DNA from: Elephas maximus indicus
Taxonomy: Eukaryota; Chordata; Mammalia; Proboscidea; Elephantidae
Length of the DNA: 64,000 nucleotides
Direction: 5' to 3'
Assembly: GCF_024166365.1 (NCBI RefSeq)
Contig: NC_064831.1
Coordinates: forward strand, 49,663,768 to 49,727,767
Position numbers and translations under genes: made by a program. This document shows, piece after piece, positions 57,645 to 64,000 of this stretch. The notes below the pieces were generated by a model. It searched no databases. It saw only the letters and a list, made by a program, of their open reading frames with translations, and was not told where the DNA came from. Within the stretch, counting starts at the first letter, position 1. Every line of letters starts with the position of its first letter.

Positions 57645-59589
57645 TAGAGAGGGACTGTGAGGCTGGAGGCGGGACTTCCTGTTCGCTTCCTCTTTGCTCT
57701 CTACCTACTTCCTTCTTCTGAGCATCACCGTGTCAACGGTTGTGTACCTCGCAGTCGCTGTTCCACTATGTAGCAGCACTGAATATAGTTTCTAGTAATA
57801 GTTTTTGCAACACTTGCACAAACGGCTTCATCTCCCCGGCATAGGCACCAGTACCCACCACATTTTGAGAGGGCGGATCTCAGCCGAAGGATCATCTCTA
57901 AGCTTAAAGACCCCAGCATCAGCTGAGCAGAGAGACCCCTCCTCAGAGGTCTGAGTTTCAGTTTGTGGGGCCCCTCTACTCAAATTCTGTATTTATTAAT
58001 TCCCAAGTCCTCCAGCCTAGGGAAGGTAGCTACTTCCAGGAATTGCTACTCCCTAATAATTTAGTGTCTTTTTCCTTTTCAGTTACCTACTTAACAACTT
58101 GGTACCTAGTTAAATCCTGTACCCTGAATTATCTCTTTATATTAAAATATATTATTGGGGGGGGAAGAGGAGGGGATGGGGAGCAAACAGTGGCAAACTG
58201 TGCCAGAGGCTTTGAAGAAGGCATTTTACACACTGTGTTGCCAAAGCCATCATTGTATTTTTTAGACTGCCAGAATCCTAAACTCACAGACATTTGTGAG
58301 GGCTATCTGCGATCTGAACTCTGGGTATTTCTACAACCTACAGATTATTAACAATCATTTAAGACCAGGCAAATGGATTTTTCTACCAGTGCCATTTGAT
58401 GAAAGAACCCTGGTTTTCATGGACTTGTTTTCTTAAAAAGAAAATAAGTCTGAGGAAGGTATTTTTATTGCTCCTGTGTCGGGTAAGATAAGACGGGTGA
58501 CTGCTGGGCGCAGGGCCACAGAAGGCAAGGGCAAGGGGCATAGCTGTGTGCATCTATGTGTCTTTGTTTTAAACTCTTTTATGAGCACTGACAGGTTTTT
58601 ATGAATGGCTTTGTGGCAGGAGTGCATGGATAGGAACTGACCTGTTCTGACTGAAAGACCTGCTTGCTTCCTCAGATGTTGTCAGCACTTTTTTTCCTGC
58701 CTCGCTTACCTTCCTGGATGACTAGTACCTGAGAGTATGCTCCTGAATGACTTACCTGAGCTTCCTCTCCTATCTGAGAGTGGGAACCACAAAAGGAGAG
58801 TGATAAAGCCACCTGTTACTCTCCATTTTGCAGAGAATAAAGAGGAACCCAAGGCAGTTGCTTGAACATTTTGTGATCGTCAGAAAATATATTTAAAAAA
58901 AAAAAAATTAGGAGGGGTTTAAAGAAGACCAGGAGAAATGGTGTACACATTTGCTTCCATGAAGCCCAACCAGTCTTCCCTTGGAAGCAGATTCATAATC
59001 TGGCAAGAGGTCTTCACTAATCAGAAAAGAAGCTATTAAAGGTGAGCATTGTCTCTATTTTTCATTTTTCTTCTTCTTAGATTTCCATAAAAGTTATTAC
59101 CAAACAGGATACAATCTTATTCAGAGCTTACAAAGAGATTACAACAAGGGGGAAAAAACATTGCTGTCTCATTTTGTTTTTCTCCTTTTAGGGATTTTTT
59201 CCCCTATAATATCTAATTTCCTTTGATGGTACCCAGTACCTTAAATTGTATTTGAAAGGTATCTGTGACTTGGTGGAACAAGTATTAGGCTTGAGGACAA
59301 AAAAACAAAACAAGACAAAAAAACACTGGGGAAGGGGGAAGGAACCCCAGATCTGCTTTTTATAATGTGTGTAATATTTAGCAAGGTATTTAGCTTCTCT
59401 TTTTCTATGTGTAAAAGAAGTCTAATAATACCATAGCTGAGACTGGCTGTGAGGATTAAATGAGACAATGTAAAGAAATATTTCTGGCCCATAGATGGCA
59501 CTCATTAAATATTGTATAAGCGTGGCTATGTGTGTCTGTGTGTAGGTATATTTTAAACTTGGATAAACTGAAGAATTGTCTACATGAGT
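57645..59589. other. No gene recognised
   Basis: Unique DNA upstream of GCNT3, with a MIR-like piece at about 59370-59515 (GTATTTAGCTTCTCTTTTTC; TGTGAGGATTAAATGAGAC). No exon could be supported. Confidence 0.4.
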
Positions 59590-59970
59590 TATTGTTGTTG
59601 GGTGCTGTCAAGTTGATTTCAACTCATAGTGACAGCATGTGACAGAGCACAAATGCTCTATAAGGTTTTGTAGGCTGTAATCTTTACAGGAGCAGGCTGC
59701 TAGGTCTTTCTCCCTTGGAGCTGCTGGGGAAAAAAAAAACCCGTTGCCATCCGGTTGATTCCAACTCATAGTGACCCTGTAGGACAGAGTAGAGCTGCTT
59801 CACAGGGTTTCCAAGGAGTGGCTACTGGATTCAAACTGTTGACCTTTTGGTTAGCAGTTGAGCTCTTAACCACTGTGCCACCAGGGTTCCTGGAGCTGCT
59901 GAGTGGGTTCCAACTGCCAATGTTTTGGTTAGCAGCCGGGTGCTTAACCATTGTGCCACTAGGGCTCCTT
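59590..59970 (-). mobile_element. AfroSINE with another AfroSINE inside it
   Basis: Outer copy: GTTGGGTGCTGTCAAGTTGA to GCTAGGTCTTTCTCCCTTGG, then TGGGTTCCAACTGCCAATG to AACCATTGTGCCACTAGGG. The inner copy (59727-59890) has CCCGTTGCCATCCGGTTGATT to AACCACTGTGCCACCAGGG. TGGAGCTGCTG flanks the inner one at 59716-59726 and 59891-59901. Both face the same way, 0.6 kb before the GCNT3 coding exon. Confidence 0.9.
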
Positions 59971-59975
59971 ATGTG

Positions 59976-60547
59976 AATGATTACAATGCATTTTTTTTTA
60001 ATCCAATTATTTCTATTTCTTTAAGAACATCTTTTTAAAAGGGTGGCTAGATATCACATCTGATCAGTGAATTATGTGCAGTGATAGGCATCCTAATATA
60101 TAAATGCCAAACGAGAGCAAGCAATGTACTTTTTCTTTTAAAAAGGACTTTAGATTTCTAGAACTGACACGGAAAATCTGCATTTCATGGATTATCTATC
60201 CAGACCTACCAGAAAGTCTAGGTTGAAGATAAGAGCTTTGTAATAAAAAGAGGGTAGGGGAGAATGAGGAATGAAGGGTGGGGACTTCCTCTGACTGATC
60301 CTCCTCTACCTCAGCAGGTGGTCAGTGCCACTTCCCCTTCTCTCTCTGGAGTAGAAGTGGAGCCTGATCCCAGCATGTAGGCTCAGGCTCTATCCCAGGA
60401 TGAGCAAACCAGCTGTAAGAGGCTCCTTAGGCAGGTTTTCTACTGAGGATATTTGTCTAGAGAAGAAATACATTTTGCTGTCAGTTCCGAATTGAACTTG
60501 AAGTGCCTGTGACTACATTCTGGTTTAGTTTGTAATTGAAAGCATTT
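59976..60547. other. Probable GCNT3 intron or upstream sequence
   Basis: Unique DNA leading into the predicted splice acceptor. No open frame or recognisable element. Confidence 0.4.
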
Positions 60548-60614
60548 TCTTCTGTCCAAGGATTCCATCCTCCTCTTCCTTCCCTGTGGCTGAACTCTAC
60601 CAGGTCTCCCTTCC
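60548..60614 (+). other. GCNT3: Predicted splice acceptor and 5' UTR part of the GCNT3 coding exon
   Basis: A pyrimidine-rich run (TTTTCTTCTGTCC) ends in AAG at 60558-60560, so the coding exon would begin at 60561 and carry 54 bases of 5' UTR before the first ATG. This fits the known arrangement of non-coding upstream exons plus one coding exon for this gene. The upstream exons and promoter could not be located. The acceptor is inferred from its motif only. Confidence 0.5.
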
Positions 60615-61937
60615 ATGAAGATGTTTAGTTGGAAGAAGAAGTTTTGCCAGCAGCATTACCTGTGGGCCCTGGGCTGCTATATGCTGCTGGCCATTATTGC
60701 TTTGAGACTTTCTCTCAGACTGAAATGTGACTTTGAGCACCCGGATCTGGAGTCCAAGGACTTTCAAAGCCGGCGTTGTAGGGACATCTTGTACAAGTCC
60801 CTGAAGCTGCCAGCAAGGAGCTCCATCAATTGTTCCGGGGTCACCCGTGGGAACAAGGAAGCAGTGATTCAGGCTGTCCTAAGCAACCTGGAGACCAAGC
60901 ATAAGAGGGAGCCTTTCACAGACACTGACTACCTCAACCTGACCAGGAGCTGTGAGCACTTTAAGGCCAAGAGGAAGTTCATAGAGTTCTCACTGAGCAA
61001 AGAAGAGTTAGACTTCCCCATCGCGTATTCTATGGTGGTCCATGAGAAGATTGAAAATTTTGAGAGGCTGCTGCGAGCTGTGTATGTCCCACAGAATATA
61101 TACTGTGTCCATGTGGATGAGAAGTCCCCAGAAACCTTCAAAGAGGCAGTCAAGGCGATTATTTCATGCTTCCCAAATGTCTTCATGGCCAGTAAGCTGG
61201 TTCAGGTGGTTTATGCGTCCTGGTCCAGGGTGCAGGCAGACCTGAACTGCATGGAAGACCTGCTCCAGAGTCCTGTGCCATGGAAATACTTCCTGAATAC
61301 ATGTGGGACAGACTTTCCTATAAAGACAAATGCTGAGATGGTCCAAGCGCTCAAGATGCTGAATGGAAAGAACAGTATGGAGTCAGAGATACCTACTGAG
61401 TACAAAAAAAACCGCTGGAAGTATCACTACGAGTTCACAGACAAATTGTTCATGACAAACAAGAAGAAGGACCCTCCCCCTGATAATTTACCTGTGTTCA
61501 CAGGGAATGCCTATATTGTGGCTTCTCGAAACTTCATCCAACATGTCTTAGAGAACCCCAAAGCCAAACAACTGATTGAATGGGTAAAAGACACCTATAG
61601 CCCTGATGAACACCTCTGGGCCACGCTTCAGCGTGCACCGTGGATGCCTGGCTCTGTTCCCTACCACCCCAAGTATGACACCTCGGACTTGGCTGCCATC
61701 GCCAGGCTGGTCAAGTGGCAGGGTCATGAGGGAGACATGAGCGCGGGGGCCCCTTATCCACCTTGCACTGGAATCCACCAGCGGGCTGTTTGTATTTATG
61801 GTGCTGGGGACCTGCACTGGATGCTTCAGAACCATCACCTGCTGGCCAACAAGTTTGACCCAAAAGTGGATGATAATGCTCTCCAGTGCTTAGAAGAGTA
61901 CTTACGCTATAAGGCCATCTATGGGACTGAACTCTGA
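60615..61937 (+). CDS. GCNT3: Beta-1,6-N-acetylglucosaminyltransferase 3 (core 2/core 4, mucin type)
   Basis: A 440-codon uninterrupted frame recognised as GCNT3 (C2GnT-M), a GT14-family type II Golgi enzyme. It adds beta-1,6-GlcNAc to core 1 or core 3 O-glycans, making the core 2 and core 4 branches of mucins, and can also act in I-branching. Visible: a short basic N-terminal tail, a signal anchor at about residues 15-32 ([15 protein letters not shown]), a stem with sequons at N72 (NCS) and N108 (NLT), then the catalytic domain. Conserved-looking cysteines lie at 55, 73, 113, 164, 185, 212, 230, 384, 393 and 425. The CVHVDEKSP segment is at 164-172, and SPDEHLW at 329-335 carries the putative catalytic Glu332. 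The C-terminus [10 protein letters not shown] is typical. There is no intron in the coding region, as in human. A second in-frame ATG at 60621 has the better context (A at -3) and gives 438 residues, the human length as I remember it, so it may be the real start. Confidence 0.97.
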   Translation: MKMFSWKKKFCQQHYLWALGCYMLLAIIALRLSLRLKCDFEHPDLESKDFQSRRCRDILYKSLKLPARSSINCSGVTRGNKEAVIQAVLSNLETKHKREPFTDTDYLNLTRSCEHFKAKRKFIEFSLSKEELDFPIAYSMVVHEKIENFERLLRAVYVPQNIYCVHVDEKSPETFKEAVKAIISCFPNVFMASKLVQVVYASWSRVQADLNCMEDLLQSPVPWKYFLNTCGTDFPIKTNAEMVQALKMLNGKNSMESEIPTEYKKNRWKYHYEFTDKLFMTNKKKDPPPDNLPVFTGNAYIVASRNFIQHVLENPKAKQLIEWVKDTYSPDEHLWATLQRAPWMPGSVPYHPKYDTSDLAAIARLVKWQGHEGDMSAGAPYPPCTGIHQRAVCIYGAGDLHWMLQNHHLLANKFDPKVDDNALQCLEEYLRYKAIYGTEL

Positions 61938-62395
61938 GACACACTATGGGAGAGTTTGCTACCTACAGGTCATGTGCACACATGCTCAGACCTTGCTGGG
62001 ACAATATGGGGGCAGGAGGCCAGGGTTCTGGAATCTCTGGGGTCTCCTAGGCTAAGGGGGCTGCTAGTGGAGTAAGTAGACCTGATGACTACTCTCTTAT
62101 CCCTACCTCAATGGCTCCTCCACTGATTTTCATCACGGAGTGAGAATGAGAACCACTGTTATGTGGGGAAGAGAGGGAGGGAAGTATGGCAGGGGACCCA
62201 GGATTTTGGACGAATGCATGGTGTCAGCTTTTCCACTCTTTAGAGATGCCATTCCTAATAATGCTAGGCTGGGTGGGGGAGAGGAGGGTGCTTCACTAAG
62301 GAAGGAGAACATCAAAAGATAATTTTGATGGAATGAGAGCCCTCTCTTTTGTACTCTCAACTTAAAAATAAATAGCTCTGGATTCAAAGCCTTAC
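61938..62395 (+). other. GCNT3: Probable GCNT3 3' UTR
   Basis: The sequence after the TGA stop (61935-61937) contains no recognised repeat and runs to an AATAAA at 62367-62372, suggesting cleavage near 62385-62400. A further AATAAA lies in AT-rich sequence near 62426 and could serve as an alternative signal. The true 3' end needs transcript data. Confidence 0.55.
62367..62372 (+). terminator. Polyadenylation signal AATAAA (candidate for GCNT3)
   Basis: Canonical AATAAA 430 bases after the GCNT3 stop codon, the first on the coding strand in a plausible 3' UTR context. Confidence 0.5.
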
Positions 62396-63736
62396 CTCTA
62401 CTTCTTGTCTAGTAAGCCAAGAGTAAGATAAATAAATTTTAAAAAATAGAGAAGAAAACGTGCGAGGCATTTTTCTCATAACTACCAGTCACATATCCCT
62501 GATGGATGGCAAGAGAGTCACAATTATTCAGAAATGGTGCGGCCAGGGTGAGTGAACAGCAAATTCAGAAGACTCAAGAGAGACAGATGTGGATGTGAGA
62601 GCACTCCTCATTTTGTTTACATGGCTGGATTCACGTCTTTTGTAAGGAAAATGGCAAGAGCAGCTTATCAGTTTGACTACTCGTACCCTTATGGGAAAAT
62701 TACGGCACTAATTTTGCCTGTTTCCCAGCTAAAGCTTAAACTTCCACAGCAAAAATAATAGCCATTTAGGTAAGGTCACCATATAATTGACTGTCCAAAC
62801 TAGAATACATTTTGGTGGCCGAGGAGAGGGTCTGTACCATTAATAAAGATACTGGAAAATAAGAATAAACTAGGACTGTCTAGCTAAACCAGGATGCCTG
62901 GCTACTCCACATTTAGACCTCTTGAGTCAAAAGTCTTGTTTCAGTGTGTGAATGGGAGGGTCCCTAGTTGCAGCTTTGCGGCTTATACATTTTTCTGTGG
63001 GGAGGCAATAACGTGTGTGGGGTGTTTGTATGTGTGTGTGTGGTTGGTTGATATGTGTGTTGAGGTGCATGTATGGTGTGTGTGTGTGGCTGAGGTACAT
63101 GTGTGATTGATGTGTGTGTGGCTGGTGTATGGGGTGTGGGTTTTCTTCAGTGTTACTCAGTGGAACAATTTTCTTTCTAAAGCTCCAGAGGTAATTGTCA
63201 GGCCTTTGGAAGACAATCAGCTGCTAGTCTTACTCTTCTACAATGGGCAAGGGATGCTATGTGAAGATATAAAAATATATAGTACAGCTGATCTAAGACT
63301 GATTTCTGTGTATGCAACATGCTAAGACTGATTTCTATGTAAATTTACTTGTGTATTTTGAATGAAGTTCCCATTAACATGTCATGATGTCACTAATGTT
63401 TTTCTTCTGACTCTGACTCAACTTATCATGTTCTCTGTCACTTTGGGTTTAATTTTCTCTTTAACCATGTACTCTGACACAGTCAGTTGTCACTGTGCCT
63501 GACACAGCTGATGATTTCCTTTGCAAGGCTGTGTCCTTTGGTAATGGGCATCACCACTGCCAACTTAACTGCATTGTCACAGTGAGTCCTCTTCACTTGC
63601 CACTGACCCCACCACAGAGATGACTGATGGGCTAGTCCCCTGCTCAGCAGAAGTGCCCTGTAAGGTCAGTTCCCAGCAGTGGTCAAGGACCCATCCCTAC
63701 TGAGTGGCGTGACTACCTGGGCCAGCCTCAGAGGAG
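62396..63736. other. No gene recognised downstream of GCNT3
   Basis: Includes an unidentified old repeat-like stretch at about 62770-62905 (GGTCACCATATAATTGACTG; TAAACCAGGATGCCTGG) and a GT-rich microsatellite at 63015-63135. The frames in the GT-rich tract are low-complexity. Confidence 0.4.
63015..63135 (+). repeat. GT-rich microsatellite
   Basis: Interrupted TGTGTG runs with GGTTGG and GAGGTGCATG insertions. Confidence 0.85.
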
Positions 63737-63750
63737 CCTCAAGGGGGCGC
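63737..63750 (+). promoter_or_regulatory. Candidate CTCF-binding motif
   Basis: CCTCAAGGGGGCGC agrees with the CTCF core at about 12 of 14 positions, including the GGGGGCGC block, within a GC-rich patch. Motif match only. Confidence 0.35.
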
Positions 63751-64000
63751 ACTCCTCGGCGGGAAGTGGGACAGAAGAGCTTTGATCCCTTAGTGCACGT
63801 TTGAGACAAGAACCTGGGCCTTTGACTTCGTTGTCACCTTGAGAATTAAGTTAACGTTTTTCATATAAATAATAAGGTTAAAATAGGAACTTGTCAATTT
63901 TTCAAGGAGGGAGTTCCTGGAATTTTCCAAGCATTGAAATTTTCTCTAGAAATTTATGCAAGTGAATAGAAAGTGCTCTTTATTTAACAGTGTATCAGAA
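63751..64000. other. No gene seen at the window end
   Basis: Unique DNA, AT-rich after 63840. Confidence 0.4.

Noticed and set aside
57645..60547. Upstream non-coding exons and promoter of GCNT3
   Set aside because: Plausible in position, but no donor/acceptor pair or promoter element could be supported without transcript data.
60929..61838. Reverse-strand frames within GCNT3
   Set aside because: They are shadows of the conserved sense frame.
63015..63325. Small open frames in the GT-rich tract
   Set aside because: They are low-complexity translations of a microsatellite.

Overview
This is mammalian nuclear DNA, most likely from an afrotherian (elephant or a close paenungulate). It carries dozens of tRNA-derived SINEs of the AfroSINE type (heads like 'CTGGTGGCGCAGTGGTTAAG', tails resembling an RTE LINE 3' end), many copies of that RTE (BovB-like) LINE, and L1 copies with a long distinctive 3' UTR. 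The species call is inferred from repeat content. Nothing bacterial is present: no operons, no CRISPR and no phage.

Only one intact protein-coding gene is visible: GCNT3 (core 2/core 4 beta-1,6-N-acetylglucosaminyltransferase, mucin type) at 60615-61937 on the + strand. Its whole coding sequence lies in one exon, with a plausible splice acceptor at 60560 and a polyadenylation signal at 62367. In human, as I recall it, this gene lies between FAM81A and GTF2A2; neither neighbour is recognisable here.

Layout. 0-13 kb: AfroSINEs, L1 3' ends, a 5'-truncated RTE (7.4-8.8 kb) and an ERV-like LTR (10.4-11.2 kb). 13-30 kb: L1 3' ends, an RTE with a small inverted duplication (16.0-17.3 kb), a MaLR LTR (21.6 kb), a tRNA-Gly-headed SINE (23.4 kb), a MER5A-like DNA element (27.7 kb) and a recent L1 3' end (29.0-30.4 kb). 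30.9-38.1 kb: two long RTE copies, one nearly full length and one with its 5' end but an internal deletion. 38.2-53.2 kb: a nested nest of elements. A full-length L1 (17-bp target duplication) sits inside an ERVL-type LTR and itself contains an inverted RTE (holding another RTE fragment), an L1 3' fragment and a MaLR fragment. Next comes an ERVL gag/protease remnant interrupted by RTE, then L1, then AfroSINE. 54.8-56.1 kb: a second twin-primed RTE. 56.1-64 kb: mostly non-repetitive sequence around GCNT3.

The functional content is one Golgi glycosyltransferase gene. The rest is a layered record of retrotransposition whose order can be read from target-site duplications (TSDs). I found no undescribed coding system. 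The most notable signals are the two twin-priming inversions, the TSD-flanked inverted duplication at 16.5 kb, the tandem monomers in the L1 5' region, and the SINE that joins a tRNA-Gly head to both ends of the RTE. All family names come from remembered consensus patterns, not from a database search.
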